NCBI RefSeq assembly: GCF_900120405.1
Contig: NZ_LT635493.1
Location: 212,427 to 276,426, forward strand
Length of the DNA: 64,000 nt
Reading direction: 5' to 3'
Origin: Urinicoccus massiliensis
Lineage (GTDB): Bacteria > Bacillota > Clostridia > Tissierellales > Peptoniphilaceae
Positions 1 through 8,851 of this stretch are shown one piece after another. Every line of letters starts with the position of its first letter. The first letter of the stretch is position 1. The position numbers and the translations under genes were made by a program. Under the pieces are notes generated by a model. The model was given only the letters and a program-made list of their open reading frames with translations. It was not told where the DNA came from and searched no databases.

Positions 1-63
1 TTTTTTATGCTTGCTTGTGCGTCCAATAGGGCTTTTAATCAATTTAATTTTAATTGTTTCCAT
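1..63 (-). CDS. rpmD: 50S ribosomal protein L30, 5' part only
   Basis: The ATG at 63 opens a frame that runs off the left edge; 21 codons are visible. The residues read METIKIKLIKSPIGR and then TSKHKK, which matches the L30 N-terminus with its basic IKLIKSPIGR segment. It follows rpsE by 12 nt with a GGGGG-type ribosome site, the usual spc-operon order (S5, L30, L15, secY). L30 is a small protein of the large ribosomal subunit. Only the missing 3' part is uncertain. Confidence 0.9.
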   Translation of the reverse strand, partial: METIKIKLIKSPIGRTSKHKK

Positions 64-75
64 TGATGAACCCCC

Positions 76-582
76 TTATCCTAAAATTTCTTCTACACTC
101 TTGCCACGAAGTTTTGCTACATTTTCTGCAGTTTTTAACCGGGTAAGAGCATCCATTGTTGCATTAACGGTATTTCTAGGATTGTTTGAACCAATGTTTT
201 TGGTACGAATATCTGAAATTCCAGCTAGTTCGCACACAGCCCGCACTGGTCCACCGGCAATAACCCCGGTACCAGGTGCTGCTGGTTTTAAAAATACTTT
301 TCCAGCTCCAGACACTCCATAAATTTCGTGAGGAATTGATGAGTCTAGTAAGCTTACTGAAACAAGATTTTTACGAGCGTTTTGTGCTGCCTTGCGAATT
401 GCTTCAGGAACTTCTAAGGCTTTTCCTGTACCAATGCCCACATGACCATTGTGGTCACCCACTGCCACTAAGGCGCTGAAACGGAAGTTCCGTCCACCTT
501 TTACAACCTTAGCTACACGGCTAATGGACACAACGCGTTCTTCTAAATCTAATTCACCTGCGTCTATTTTAGTACGTCTCAA
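76..582 (-). CDS. rpsE: 30S ribosomal protein S5
   Basis: 168 residues. S5 sits at the back of the small subunit and contributes to decoding accuracy. The N-terminal double-stranded-RNA-binding-like part ([20 protein letters not shown]) and the C-terminal S5 domain ([19 protein letters not shown]-type segment) are both present. The start is a TTG at 582 preceded by GGAGGG seven bases upstream; a longer frame reaches 636 but runs into rplR and lacks a ribosome site. The ribosome site lies right after the rplR stop, so translation is probably coupled. Confidence 0.93.
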   Translation of the reverse strand: MRRTKIDAGELDLEERVVSISRVAKVVKGGRNFRFSALVAVGDHNGHVGIGTGKALEVPEAIRKAAQNARKNLVSVSLLDSSIPHEIYGVSGAGKVFLKPAAPGTGVIAGGPVRAVCELAGISDIRTKNIGSNNPRNTVNATMDALTRLKTAENVAKLRGKSVEEILG

Positions 583-598
583 GAATTTCCCTCCTTTA

Positions 599-961
599 TT
601 AGAATTTAAGTCCGGCTTCTCTTGCTGCTTCAGCAAGGGCTGCTATACGTCCGTGATAAATGTAACCTGACCGGTCGAAAACTGCTTCTTCGATTCCCTT
701 TTCTTTAGCACGTTCTGCGATTAGGGTTCCAACTGCCTTTGCAGCCTCCATATTCTTTGTGCTATCAAGCTTTAAAGACCCATCTAAGGTCGATGCTTGG
801 GCCAGTGTGTTGCCGGCTACATCATCAATTAATTGCGCATAGATGTGTGCATCGGAACGATAAACAGAAAGTCTTGGCTTTTCGCTTGTTCCTGAGACTT
901 TATTTCTAACTCGGGCATGGCGTTTTTTACGGTTCGCATTCCGATCTATCTTTTTAATCAT
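599..961 (-). CDS. rplR: 50S ribosomal protein L18
   Basis: 120 residues, the normal length. L18 binds 5S rRNA in the central protuberance together with L5. The basic N-terminus ([14 protein letters not shown]) and the C-terminal segment [20 protein letters not shown] are the family hallmarks. It lies between rplF and rpsE, 14 nt after rplF, in the normal spc order. Confidence 0.96.
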   Translation of the reverse strand: MIKKIDRNANRKKRHARVRNKVSGTSEKPRLSVYRSDAHIYAQLIDDVAGNTLAQASTLDGSLKLDSTKNMEAAKAVGTLIAERAKEKGIEEAVFDRSGYIYHGRIAALAEAAREAGLKF

Positions 962-975
962 AAAATCTCTCCTTT

Positions 976-1515
976 CTATTTACCTGTTTTACCAACTTTA
1001 CGACGGATGTGTTCGTCTACATACTTAACTCCCTTGCCCTTGTAGGGTTCTGGGCTACGGAAGCTACGAACATAGGCTGCATAAGCGCCGACTTTTTGCT
1101 TGTCTGCTCCGAAAATGGTAATTTTGTTTGCAGATGGAACTTCTACAGTAATTCCTTCCGGTGCATCTAATTCTAAAGGATGTGAAAATCCTAATGTTAA
1201 GGATAACTTGTTGCCGTTTTTCGCAGCACGGTATCCAGTTCCAACGATTTCAAGTTCTTTTTGATATCCATTGGCTACACCCTCAACCATGTTCGCTACT
1301 AGGGAGCGACTTAGGCCGTGGCTTGCTCTGGTCTTCTTTTTATCGTCACTTCTTTGAATGATGATTTGACCATCTTCTTGGCTAATCTCCATGTGTGGAT
1401 CGATGGCTTGTGTTAAAGTACCCTTTGGACCCTTGACTTCAACCACATTGTCTGGAGAAATAGTGACGGTTACACCGCTTGGAATATCAATTGGTTTTTT
1501 TCCAATTCTAGACAT
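976..1515 (-). CDS. rplF: 50S ribosomal protein L6
   Basis: 179 residues with the two related L6 folds in tandem. The start [12 protein letters not shown] and the C-terminal motif [11 protein letters not shown] are diagnostic. L6 binds 23S rRNA near the factor-binding site at the base of the stalk. It starts 16 nt after rpsH with a good AGGAGG ribosome site, as expected for a highly expressed operon. Confidence 0.97.
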   Translation of the reverse strand: MSRIGKKPIDIPSGVTVTISPDNVVEVKGPKGTLTQAIDPHMEISQEDGQIIIQRSDDKKKTRASHGLSRSLVANMVEGVANGYQKELEIVGTGYRAAKNGNKLSLTLGFSHPLELDAPEGITVEVPSANKITIFGADKQKVGAYAAYVRSFRSPEPYKGKGVKYVDEHIRRKVGKTGK

Positions 1516-1531
1516 ATCTACACCTCCTAGA

Positions 1532-1927
1532 CTACCATACGTAACATACTACTTCGCCACCAATGCCTTCTTTGCGACATTCCTTGTCTGTTAAAAGACC
1601 CTTTGATGTTGAAATAATTGCTGTTCCTAAACCACCCAGTACCTTGGGCACTTCATTTGCTTGAGCGTAAACACGTAAGCCCGGTTTAGAGATTCTTTTG
1701 ATGCCGGAGATTACTTTTTCTCCTTCATCGCTGTATTTTAAAGTTATTCTTAAAACATTTTGCTTGTTATCTTCGATAACTTCAACGTTTTTGATATAAC
1801 CTTCTCTTAATAAAATATCCGAAATTCCTTTTTTCACATTTGAGCTTGGTACATCCACTGTTGCGTGTTTTGCATGGGCTCCATTGCGAATTCTTGTAAG
1901 CATATCTGCTATAGGATCTGTCATCAT
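1532..1927 (-). CDS. rpsH: 30S ribosomal protein S8
   Basis: 131 residues. S8 binds the central domain of 16S rRNA. The N-terminus ([13 protein letters not shown]) and the end ([11 protein letters not shown]) are typical. Two adjacent ATG codons occur; the first at 1927 sits seven bases from GGAGG and is preferred over the one at 1924. It lies between rpsN and rplF, as in other Bacillota. Confidence 0.96.
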   Translation of the reverse strand: MMTDPIADMLTRIRNGAHAKHATVDVPSSNVKKGISDILLREGYIKNVEVIEDNKQNVLRITLKYSDEGEKVISGIKRISKPGLRVYAQANEVPKVLGGLGTAIISTSKGLLTDKECRKEGIGGEVVCYVW

Positions 1928-1945
1928 AGAACTTCCTCCTTTCGG

Positions 1946-2131
1946 TTACCAGCTGGCCTTACGAACGCCAGGGATTTCCCCGCGGTAGGCCAACTTTCTG
2001 AAGCATATGCGACAAATGCCATACTTACGAAGTACCGCATGAGGTCTTCCACAAATGCTACAACGTGTATAGGCTCTTGTTGAAAATTTCGGTTTTCTTT
2101 TTTGCTTTGCAATCATAGATTTTTTTGCCAC
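1946..2131 (-). CDS. rpsN: 30S ribosomal protein S14, zinc type
   Basis: 61 residues, the short zinc-binding (type Z) form of S14. Two CxxC pairs are visible (CSIC at about residues 24-27 and CRIC at 40-43), which coordinate one zinc ion. S14 helps assemble the 30S head. Presence of the zinc form inside the spc operon is the ancestral arrangement in Gram-positive bacteria; no zinc-free copy is seen in the window. Confidence 0.96.
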   Translation of the reverse strand: MAKKSMIAKQKRKPKFSTRAYTRCSICGRPHAVLRKYGICRICFRKLAYRGEIPGVRKASW

Positions 2132-2142
2132 AAGATACCTCC

Positions 2143-2688
2143 TTATTCCTTCGTAAATGGCATTCCCATCTTTTCCAGGAACACCTTAGCTTCTTCATCT
2201 GTTTCAGCTGTTGTAACAATGACAACATTCATCCCTCTTAGGGCATCCACTTCATCGTATTCGATTTCAGGGAAAATTAATTGTTCCTTGATCCCTAAAG
2301 AGTAGTTGCCACGACCGTCAAAAGCAGTCTTGCTCACTCCGCGGAAGTCACGAACCCGAGGAAGGGCAATATTCATTAACTTATCCAAGAAGTCATACAT
2401 CTTTTGACCACGAAGAGTGACCTTGCAACCAATCTTTTGCCCTTCTCTTAACTTAAAGTTAGCAATGGATTTTTTTGCATGGGTGACCATGGGCGCTTGA
2501 CCTGTAATGGTTCTTAAGTCCTTTACAGCTGATTCTAAAGCTTTTGGATTGTCTTTTGCTTCACCGACACCAATGTTTACAATAATCTTTTCAAGCTTTG
2601 GAACTTGCATAACATTCTTGTATTCAAATGTGTCCATTAGGAAGCCTTTTACTTCTCCATCATATTTTTCTTTTAATCTGGATTCCAT
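2143..2688 (-). CDS. rplE: 50S ribosomal protein L5
   Basis: 181 residues, full length. L5 binds 5S rRNA and touches the P-site tRNA elbow. The segments [28 protein letters not shown] and the C-terminal [16 protein letters not shown] are characteristic. It lies between rplX and rpsN, with a GGAGG ribosome site overlapping the end of rplX. Confidence 0.97.
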   Translation of the reverse strand: MESRLKEKYDGEVKGFLMDTFEYKNVMQVPKLEKIIVNIGVGEAKDNPKALESAVKDLRTITGQAPMVTHAKKSIANFKLREGQKIGCKVTLRGQKMYDFLDKLMNIALPRVRDFRGVSKTAFDGRGNYSLGIKEQLIFPEIEYDEVDALRGMNVVIVTTAETDEEAKVFLEKMGMPFTKE

Positions 2689-2698
2689 TTCAGCCTCC

Positions 2699-3010
2699 TT
2701 ACTTGTCTATCTTCGTACCAGCGGGACGCATAATACGAACTTTTTTACCATCTTCAACTTGATATCCAATCCGCACGCCTTTTTTAGACTTTGCATCATA
2801 GTACATAACATTGGATACGTGGATGGGTGCTTCTGATTTTTTAATTCCGCCGGGTTCTTGGGGTCCACGTGGTTTAATATGGCGAGTCACCATGTTGACA
2901 CCTTCAACAATAACCCTATCTTCTTTTGGAAGCACGCTTTTAACTTTTCCGGTTTTACCACGATCTTTTCCGGAAATTACGATGACTGTATCGTCTTTTT
3001 TAATTTTCAA
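2699..3010 (-). CDS. rplX: 50S ribosomal protein L24
   Basis: 103 residues. L24 starts 50S assembly by binding the 5' domain of 23S rRNA near the exit tunnel. The KOW motif is visible at the N-terminus ([20 protein letters not shown]), followed by the L24 C-terminal part with [11 protein letters not shown]. Normal place after rplN. Confidence 0.96.
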   Translation of the reverse strand: MKIKKDDTVIVISGKDRGKTGKVKSVLPKEDRVIVEGVNMVTRHIKPRGPQEPGGIKKSEAPIHVSNVMYYDAKSKKGVRIGYQVEDGKKVRIMRPAGTKIDK

Positions 3011-3021
3011 TGCGACACCTC

Positions 3022-3390
3022 CTAGAGTACTTCTGGAGCCAAGGAAATGATCTTCATAAAGTTGTCTCCACGAAGTTCACGAGTAACTGGCCCAAAGATA
3101 CGAGTTCCTACCGGACTCTTATCATCTTTTATAATAACGGCTGCGTTGTCATCAAAGCGGATGTAACTTCCATCTTGGCGACGGATTCCCTTTGTTGAAC
3201 GGACAATAACTGCCTTAACTACTTGTCCCTTTTTCACGACCCCGCCTGGAATTGCATGCTTTACACTACATACAACAACATCACCAATATTGGCAATACG
3301 GCGATTGGTTCCACCAAGGACCTTAATAACTAAGAGTTCTCTTGCACCGGAGTTATCAGCAACGCGCATTCTAGATTCTTGTTGTAACAT
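3022..3390 (-). CDS. rplN: 50S ribosomal protein L14
   Basis: 122 residues. L14 is a core 23S-binding protein at the subunit interface. The opening [18 protein letters not shown] and the segment [13 protein letters not shown] are nearly invariant across bacteria. A short gap of 23 nt separates it from rpsQ. Confidence 0.97.
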   Translation of the reverse strand: MLQQESRMRVADNSGARELLVIKVLGGTNRRIANIGDVVVCSVKHAIPGGVVKKGQVVKAVIVRSTKGIRRQDGSYIRFDDNAAVIIKDDKSPVGTRIFGPVTRELRGDNFMKIISLAPEVL

Positions 3391-3413
3391 AAAAACCTCC
3401 TTATCAAAAAAAC

Positions 3414-3668
3414 TTACTTAGCACGTTCAAGAATTTCAACAAGTCTCCACCGTTTGTCCTTAGACAGGGGTCTTGTTTCCATCAAGCGAACGCGATCACC
3501 TATTTTGGCTGTATTTTCTTCATCATGAGCCTTGAATTTAGACGTCTTTTTGAAGCGTTTCCCGTAAATAGGATGTGTCTTAAAGGTTGTGGTTGATACA
3601 ACAATTGTCTTGTCCATTTTATCGGAGACAACAATTCCTGAAATAACTTTTCTTGCGTTTCTTTCCAT
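3414..3668 (-). CDS. rpsQ: 30S ribosomal protein S17
   Basis: 84 residues, an OB-fold protein of the 30S body. The segments [14 protein letters not shown] and [19 protein letters not shown] identify the family. It starts three bases after the rpmC stop, so the pair is probably translationally coupled. Confidence 0.97.
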   Translation of the reverse strand: MERNARKVISGIVVSDKMDKTIVVSTTTFKTHPIYGKRFKKTSKFKAHDEENTAKIGDRVRLMETRPLSKDKRWRLVEILERAK

Positions 3669-3671
3669 TGA

Positions 3672-3878
3672 TTATGCCTCCTTCCCTAAATCCAGCTCAC
3701 GTTCTCTAAGAATGGTTTTAACACGAGCAATATCTTTTTTTACTAGGCGAATCGAAGATGAATTATCCAATTGACCTGTTGCTAGTTGAAAGCGTAGGTT
3801 GAACAGTTCATTCTTAAGTTCCGCTACCTTGTTGGTTAGTTCTTCTGTTGACAATTGGCGAATTTCCTTAACTTTCAC
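3672..3878 (-). CDS. rpmC: 50S ribosomal protein L29
   Basis: Read from a GTG at 3878 the product is 68 residues beginning [14 protein letters not shown], the usual L29 start and size. An in-frame ATG at 3890 exists, but its only purine stretch directly abuts it, while the GTG has GGATGG at a proper distance. L29 is a two-helix protein near the tunnel exit that helps dock trigger factor and SRP. With this start it overlaps rplP by 11 nt. Confidence 0.9.
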   Translation of the reverse strand: MKVKEIRQLSTEELTNKVAELKNELFNLRFQLATGQLDNSSSIRLVKKDIARVKTILRERELDLGKEA

Positions 3879-4299
3879 TTGATTCACCATCCTTTTCTTC
3901 ATAACGAGCCACAAAACGTGTTTTGATTGGAAGTTTGTTAGATGCTAACCGCATAGCTTCCCGAGCAGTTTCTTCACTTACTCCACTCATTTCAAATAAA
4001 ACACGACCTGGCTTTACTACACTGACCCAGTAAGCTGGAGCCCCTTTACCTGAACCCATCCGAGTTTCAGCTGGCTTTTCAGTAACCGGTTTGTCTGGGA
4101 AAATTTTAATCCAAATGTTCCCACCACGACGGATGTACCGAGTCATTGCACGACGGGCAGCTTCTATTTGGTTCGAGGTGATCCAAGAAGGTTCCAAGGC
4201 TTGGATGCCGTAATCACCGTATGTTAAGGTATTACCGCGACTGGCATTGCCCTTCATTCTGCCTCGATGAACACGACGATATTTCACTCTTTTTGGCAT
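3868..4299 (-). CDS. rplP: 50S ribosomal protein L16
   Basis: 143 residues from the ATG at 4299 ([17 protein letters not shown]), two codons inside the longest frame. L16 organises the A-site region of the large subunit. The motifs [14 protein letters not shown] and [12 protein letters not shown] are hallmarks. The 3' end overlaps rpmC. Confidence 0.96.
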   Translation of the reverse strand: MPKRVKYRRVHRGRMKGNASRGNTLTYGDYGIQALEPSWITSNQIEAARRAMTRYIRRGGNIWIKIFPDKPVTEKPAETRMGSGKGAPAYWVSVVKPGRVLFEMSGVSEETAREAMRLASNKLPIKTRFVARYEEKDGESSES

Positions 4300-4326
4300 T
4301 AACATAAGCGTCTCTCCTTCCTTGGA

Positions 4327-5091
4327 TTAAGCACGATCCCCATCTTGAGGTCTTCTGTTGTTTGAAGGCCTACGACGGTTTCTGCGATCCTTATTATCTC
4401 TCTTATCACGGTCAAAACCGCGTTTGTTATCACGACGATTGCTTGGTCTGTTTCCTTTAAATTCAGGAAGAACTTCTCCCTTGTACAGCCAAACTTTTAC
4501 CCCGATCTTACCATAGGTAGTATCCGCTTCAGCAAATCCATAGTCAATGTCTGCACGAAGAGTTTGTAGAGGAATAGTTCCTTCACTATACCCTTCAGTA
4601 CGAGCCATGTCCGCTCCACCTAAACGACCGGCAACAGAAGTTTTGATCCCCTTGGCTCCCAAACGCATGGTGCGTTGGATGGCTTGTTTCATAGCACGAC
4701 GGAATGAAACCCGGCGTTCCAAGGAAAAAGCAATGTTTTCTGCAACAAGTTGAGCATCCATATCTGGAGTCTTAACTTCTTCAACATTGACAACAACACT
4801 TCTCTTGGTTCTTTTTTCTAATTCTGCTCTTAATTCTTCAACACCTGCTCCCCCGCGGCCAATGACCATACCAGGTTTTGCAGTGTAAACAGTTACTTTT
4901 ACCTTATTCGCAGCACGTTCGATTTGAATATTGGAGATTCCAGCTTGGAAAAGAGATTCTTTCACGTATTTGCGAATTTTATTATCTTCTAATAAAAGTT
5001 CCCCGAAGTCTTTGCTTTTTGCATACCATTTGGAGTCCCAATCTTTGATGACGCCAACTCTAAGTCCCTTCGGATTTACTTTTTGACCCAT
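4327..5091 (-). CDS. rpsC: 30S ribosomal protein S3 with a charged C-terminal tail
   Basis: 254 residues. S3 helps form the mRNA entry channel. The KH domain ([15 protein letters not shown]) and the C-terminal S3 domain ([23 protein letters not shown]) are complete by about residue 208. They are followed by a tail of about 40 residues made almost only of Arg, Asp, Asn, Lys and Pro. Such tails occur in some lineages but vary; this one is probably disordered and RNA-binding. Confidence 0.96.
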   Translation of the reverse strand: MGQKVNPKGLRVGVIKDWDSKWYAKSKDFGELLLEDNKIRKYVKESLFQAGISNIQIERAANKVKVTVYTAKPGMVIGRGGAGVEELRAELEKRTKRSVVVNVEEVKTPDMDAQLVAENIAFSLERRVSFRRAMKQAIQRTMRLGAKGIKTSVAGRLGGADMARTEGYSEGTIPLQTLRADIDYGFAEADTTYGKIGVKVWLYKGEVLPEFKGNRPSNRRDNKRGFDRDKRDNKDRRNRRRPSNNRRPQDGDRA

Positions 5092-5104
5092 GTCTAAACC
5101 CCCT

Positions 5105-5440
5105 TTATTCCCGCTCTGCTACAACTACGCCGATGTGGCTACTTCTCTTTAAGATAGGATATGCCATCCCCTTAGCCTTTGGGCGAAAACGCTTCATAGT
5201 AGGGCCATCATTGGCATAAGCTTCTTTTACATAAAGATCTGCACGATCCAAGCTTAAGTTATTTTCTGCATTTGCAACAGCAGATTTTAATACTTTATAT
5301 AATTCTTTTGCCCCACGTTTTGTTGTAAATTCTAATTTTGCCAGTGCTTCATCAACTTGAAGCCCACGAATTTCATTACAGATGAATTGAACTTTTAGTG
5401 GGGAAATACGAACATACTTTGCAATAGCTTTTGCTTCCAT
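5105..5440 (-). CDS. rplV: 50S ribosomal protein L22
   Basis: 111 residues. L22 lines the peptide exit tunnel with its long beta hairpin. The start [17 protein letters not shown] and the hairpin segment [19 protein letters not shown] are typical. The hairpin is where macrolide-resistance changes occur in other bacteria; nothing odd is seen here. Confidence 0.97.
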   Translation of the reverse strand: MEAKAIAKYVRISPLKVQFICNEIRGLQVDEALAKLEFTTKRGAKELYKVLKSAVANAENNLSLDRADLYVKEAYANDGPTMKRFRPKAKGMAYPILKRSSHIGVVVAERE

Positions 5441-5450
5441 TTTTCCCTCC

Positions 5451-5729
5451 TTATTTTACCGTAGTAGACTTATCAGCAGTGTGGCCACGGAAAGTTCTAG
5501 TTAGTACGAATTCACCTAATTTATGACCAACCATATCTTCTGTGATATATACAGGCACATGTTTACGACCATCGTGGACAGCAATAGTGTGAGAGACCAT
5601 TTCTGGGAAGATGGTGGAACGACGTGACCATGTCTTAATAACTTTCTTTTCGTTTTTTTCGTTTAAAGCGTCAACCTTTTTTAATAGATGCTCATCTGCA
5701 AAAGGTCCTTTTTTTAATGAACGACTCAT
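5451..5729 (-). CDS. rpsS: 30S ribosomal protein S19
   Basis: 92 residues. S19 lies in the 30S head next to S13. The segments [32 protein letters not shown] and [16 protein letters not shown] are diagnostic. Normal position between rplB and rplV. Confidence 0.97.
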   Translation of the reverse strand: MSRSLKKGPFADEHLLKKVDALNEKNEKKVIKTWSRRSTIFPEMVSHTIAVHDGRKHVPVYITEDMVGHKLGEFVLTRTFRGHTADKSTTVK

Positions 5730-5746
5730 GGATATCCTCCTCTCAA

Positions 5747-6577
5747 CTATTTCTTACGACGACGTACAATATACATGTCGGATTTTTTATTCTTCTTACG
5801 TGTCTTCAAGCCCAGAGCTTTTTTACCCCATGGTGTCATTGGAGATGGACGACCAATTGGTGTTCTACCTTCCCCACCACCATGTGGATGGTCTACCGGG
5901 TTCATGGCGGATCCACGTACATGTGGACGAATGCCCATGTGACGTTTACGACCGGCCTTACCAAGGGTAATCAATTCGTTGGATACATTTCCAACTTGTC
6001 CCACAGTTGCCCGACATTCAATGCTGACACGACGGTATTCACCGGAGGGGAGACGAAGGTTGGCATACTTGCCTTCCTTGGCTGTTAATTGGGCACTTGT
6101 TCCTGCAGAACGTGCCATTTGGCCACCCTTTCCGGGAATCAATTCAATATTGTGAACAACAGTACCTACTGGGATGTCCTTTAATTTAAGAGCATTTCCA
6201 ACCTTGATATCTGCTTCTTCTCCGGATTCAATTTCATCCCCTACCTTTAAACCAACAGGTTGCAGGATGTATCTTTTTTCTCCGTCTGCATAGTTAATAA
6301 GAGCAATATAGGCAGTTCTGTTTGGATCGTATTCAATCGTAGCAACACGTCCTGGAATGCCATCCTTGTTTCTCTTAAAATCAATGATACGGTATTTTTT
6401 TCTTGCTCCACCACCACGGTGTCTGCTAGTGATTCGGCCATGTGCATTACGACCGGAATGTTTATTTAATGAAACAACAAGAGATTTTTCAGGTTTATTC
6501 GTAGTAATCTCTTCAAATGTTGAAACAGTCATTTGTCTACGAGCAGGAGTGGTGGGTTTAAACCCTCTAATCGCCAT
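5747..6577 (-). CDS. rplB: 50S ribosomal protein L2
   Basis: 276 residues. L2 is a core protein needed for subunit association and peptidyl transfer. The C-terminal catalytic-region motif ([15 protein letters not shown]) carries the conserved histidine. N-terminal OB-like and C-terminal SH3-like domains are complete. It is preceded by rplW with 17 nt between. Confidence 0.98.
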   Translation of the reverse strand: MAIRGFKPTTPARRQMTVSTFEEITTNKPEKSLVVSLNKHSGRNAHGRITSRHRGGGARKKYRIIDFKRNKDGIPGRVATIEYDPNRTAYIALINYADGEKRYILQPVGLKVGDEIESGEEADIKVGNALKLKDIPVGTVVHNIELIPGKGGQMARSAGTSAQLTAKEGKYANLRLPSGEYRRVSIECRATVGQVGNVSNELITLGKAGRKRHMGIRPHVRGSAMNPVDHPHGGGEGRTPIGRPSPMTPWGKKALGLKTRKKNKKSDMYIVRRRKK

Positions 6578-6594
6578 TTGAATTCCTCCTTATC

Positions 6595-6885
6595 TTATTG
6601 CATGCCTTCGAAAAACTCGATGGACTTGGAGTCTTCTGTCAACTTCACAATGGCTTTTTTCCAAGAAGGTCTGCGGCCTTGGTTGGCTCCTTGACGCTTC
6701 ATTTTGCCACGCATGTTCATGGTATTGACACGGTCAACGGTCACATCGAAAATTTGCTCAATTGCCTTTTTGATTTCAGACTTGTTCGCTCCACGAGCAA
6801 CAACAAAGGTGTATTTTCCTTGTTCCATATCGTCCATACTCTTTTCAGTAACCAAGGGACGAATAATAATATCATGCACGTTCAT
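6595..6885 (-). CDS. rplW: 50S ribosomal protein L23
   Basis: 96 residues. L23 sits at the tunnel exit and docks trigger factor and SRP. Recognised by [13 protein letters not shown] at the start and [14 protein letters not shown] in the RNA-binding loop. Only two bases separate it from rplD. Confidence 0.96.
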   Translation of the reverse strand: MNVHDIIIRPLVTEKSMDDMEQGKYTFVVARGANKSEIKKAIEQIFDVTVDRVNTMNMRGKMKRQGANQGRRPSWKKAIVKLTEDSKSIEFFEGMQ

Positions 6886-6887
6886 GA

Positions 6888-7508
6888 TTAGTACACCTCC
6901 TGAATTTTATTTAATGCTTCTTGATCCAAGATCAAAGAATCATATTTCAACAAATCATATACATTGATGTTTTGGATATTTAAAACCTTAACTCCAGCAA
7001 TGTTTTTCGCTGCACGAGCAACACTTTCGTTGCCTTCTCCCACTAAGATTAGAGATTTTTTAGCAGCCTTTAAAGCCTTAAGGGCTTGGACCATTGCCTT
7101 GGTCTTGGCTTCTTCAAGTTTTAAAGCATCCACAAGAATTAGTTCGTTTTCTTGAACCTTAGAAGTTAAAACACTTCTTAAGGCAAGTCTTCTAACCTTC
7201 TTGGGTGTTGTATAGGAATAATCTCTTGGCTTTGGTGCAAAAACAACACCGCCACCCCTCCATTGTGGAGAACGGATGGATCCTTGACGAGCACGTCCAG
7301 TTCCCTTTTGTCTCCAGGGTTTACGTCCACCGCCACGAACTTCAGCACGTGTCTTAGCTGATTGGGTCCCTTGACGACGGTTTGCCAATATATTTTTAAC
7401 CACTAAATATACTGCATGTTCATTGACTTCAATGTTAAAAATGTCTTCTTTTAACTCAACTTCTTGGATGGACTTGCCTTCCATATTGAGCATTTGAATT
7501 TTAGGCAT
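6888..7508 (-). CDS. rplD: 50S ribosomal protein L4
   Basis: 206 residues. L4 reaches into the exit tunnel with the loop [20 protein letters not shown] (about residues 62-82), which is clearly present. In E. coli L4 also represses the S10 operon through the leader RNA; whether that applies to the leader seen here at 8540-8730 is unknown. Confidence 0.97.
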   Translation of the reverse strand: MPKIQMLNMEGKSIQEVELKEDIFNIEVNEHAVYLVVKNILANRRQGTQSAKTRAEVRGGGRKPWRQKGTGRARQGSIRSPQWRGGGVVFAPKPRDYSYTTPKKVRRLALRSVLTSKVQENELILVDALKLEEAKTKAMVQALKALKAAKKSLILVGEGNESVARAAKNIAGVKVLNIQNINVYDLLKYDSLILDQEALNKIQEVY

Positions 7509-7530
7509 ATTCGGTTCCTCCTTCCAAGCT

Positions 7531-8163
7531 TTATTCTGCGTTCTTAACAGTTTCTTTAACTGCTACAAGACCTTTTTTAGGGCCTGGGATTGCACCTTTA
7601 ACAAGAAGGACGCCGGTTTCTACATCAACACGAATAACTTCCAAGTTTTGAACAGTTACTCTTTCGTTACCCATCTTTCCTGCCATACGATGACCCTTCC
7701 AAACCTTGCCCGGATATGAAGCGGCTCCCATACCCCCTGGCATACGGTGGAATTTAGAACCGTGAGTTTCACGGCCCCGACCAAAGTGGTGACGTTTAAT
7801 AACCCCGGCTGTTCCCTTACCCTTGCTTGTTCCGGTAACATCAACCTTGTCCCCGGCTGCAAAGATGTCTACTTTAATTTCATCACCGACATTGTACTTA
7901 TCTACATCGTCTGTTCTGAATTCTCTTAAGTGTTTGCGGTAGTCAACACCAGCCTTGTCAAAGTGACCCTTCATTGGTTTGTTGACCTTCTTTTCTTTTA
8001 CAGCACCAGATGCAACTTGGATTGCATTGTAACCATCTGTTTCAACAGTTTTCTTTTGGACCACAATTTGTGGCTCCATTTCAATAACTGTTACAGGTAC
8101 TACTGTGCCGTCTTCATCAAAAAGCTGAGTCATTCCTAGCTTTTTGCCAATCATGTACTTCAT
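7531..8163 (-). CDS. rplC: 50S ribosomal protein L3
   Basis: 210 residues from the ATG at 8163 ([13 protein letters not shown]), which has AGGAGGT eight bases upstream; a longer frame to 8202 has no ribosome site. L3 begins 50S assembly and approaches the peptidyl-transferase centre. The loop [19 protein letters not shown] is conserved. It follows rpsJ by 64 nt, the longest gap in the operon. Confidence 0.96.
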   Translation of the reverse strand: MKYMIGKKLGMTQLFDEDGTVVPVTVIEMEPQIVVQKKTVETDGYNAIQVASGAVKEKKVNKPMKGHFDKAGVDYRKHLREFRTDDVDKYNVGDEIKVDIFAAGDKVDVTGTSKGKGTAGVIKRHHFGRGRETHGSKFHRMPGGMGAASYPGKVWKGHRMAGKMGNERVTVQNLEVIRVDVETGVLLVKGAIPGPKKGLVAVKETVKNAE

Positions 8164-8227
8164 TTCCTGCACCTCCTGAGTGATAGCGGATTGCCTAGGC
8201 AATCATAACCAAAGATATTTATGAAAT

Positions 8228-8539
8228 TTATAATTTTATTTCAATATCTACGCCTGCAGGTAGATTTAACTTCATTAAAGAATCTACCGTTTTTTGATTT
8301 GGATTCGCGATGTCGATTAGACGCTTGTGGGTCCTTTGTTCGAATTGTTCACGACTATCCTTATGTTTGTGGACTGAACGTAAAATGGTGATAATCTCTT
8401 TGTCTGTTGGAAGAGGGATGGGGCCGGATACTTGTGCTCCTGTGGCCTTAGCTGCCTCCACAATACGTTTAGCTGAATTGTCTAAAACCTCATGATCGTA
8501 GGCTTTAAGACGGATACGAATTTTTTGTTTTTTTGACAT
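8228..8539 (-). CDS. rpsJ: 30S ribosomal protein S10
   Basis: 103 residues from the ATG at 8539 ([20 protein letters not shown]), with AGGAGGAG just upstream; the frame can be extended to 8644 but that part is leader. S10 is in the 30S head and also acts as NusE in transcription antitermination. It is the first gene of the operon here; fusA/tuf do not precede it, because pyk lies upstream on the same strand behind a hairpin. Confidence 0.97.
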   Translation of the reverse strand: MSKKQKIRIRLKAYDHEVLDNSAKRIVEAAKATGAQVSGPIPLPTDKEIITILRSVHKHKDSREQFEQRTHKRLIDIANPNQKTVDSLMKLNLPAGVDIEIKL

Positions 8540-8730
8540 AATTCTCCTCCTAAAGTTTTTTGCTTTGCGAGAAGGGGTCCCGTACACCCAGCCGGGTGTA
8601 TCATCTCTTGCGAAATAAAAAAGGGATCCTTCGCAGAAGATCATGTCTTCTACTTCTCCACAATAATTCCCCTAAGTGGCTTCAGCCCTTAAGCAACCTA
8701 TTGTTTCTTCGCAATGTCAATTAATCATAC
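8540..8730 (-). promoter_or_regulatory. Structured 5' leader of the S10 operon
   Basis: About 190 nt lie between the promoter and rpsJ. The leader contains a perfect 7-bp hairpin with a 4-nt loop (8583-8600, arms TACACCC and GGGTGTA). Outside it, a GCGAAGG segment and a CCTTCTCGC segment could pair to close a larger structure, and a short T-run follows GGATCCC. Long S10 leaders regulate the operon in other bacteria. The presence of structure is seen; a regulatory role is inferred. Confidence 0.5.
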
Positions 8731-8736
8731 CCTAGT

Positions 8737-8765
8737 AGTATAGTTGAATACGCGCCTTATTTCAA
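8737..8765 (-). promoter_or_regulatory. Promoter of the S10 ribosomal operon
   Basis: On the minus strand a -35 box TTGAAA (8760-8765) and a -10 box TATACT (8737-8742) are separated by exactly 17 bases. Transcription should start near 8730. No other gene lies between this and rpsJ, so it should drive the whole ribosomal operon. Confidence 0.8.
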
Positions 8766-8819
8766 GGGTATTTGCAAAAAAAAGATAATTTTTTTATTTT
8801 TTTGAACAATGTATTTTCT

Positions 8820-8848
8820 CCCGGGGCAAAATTTTCTTGCCCCGGGTT
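8820..8848 (-). terminator. Strong hairpin after pyk
   Basis: A perfect 10-bp stem (CCCGGGGCAA at 8820-8829 with TTGCCCCGGG at 8837-8846) begins six bases past the pyk stop. The T-run lies on the plus-strand side; on the minus strand the stem is followed only by a mixed A/T stretch. It most likely ends the pyk transcript, but the U-tract is poor in that direction. Confidence 0.6.
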
Positions 8849-8851
8849 TTT

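Noticed and set aside
8820-8848. Plus-strand terminator reading of the hairpin after pyk
   Set aside because: The T-run favours the plus strand, but no plus-strand gene lies to the left that it could end; a role after pyk is more sensible.
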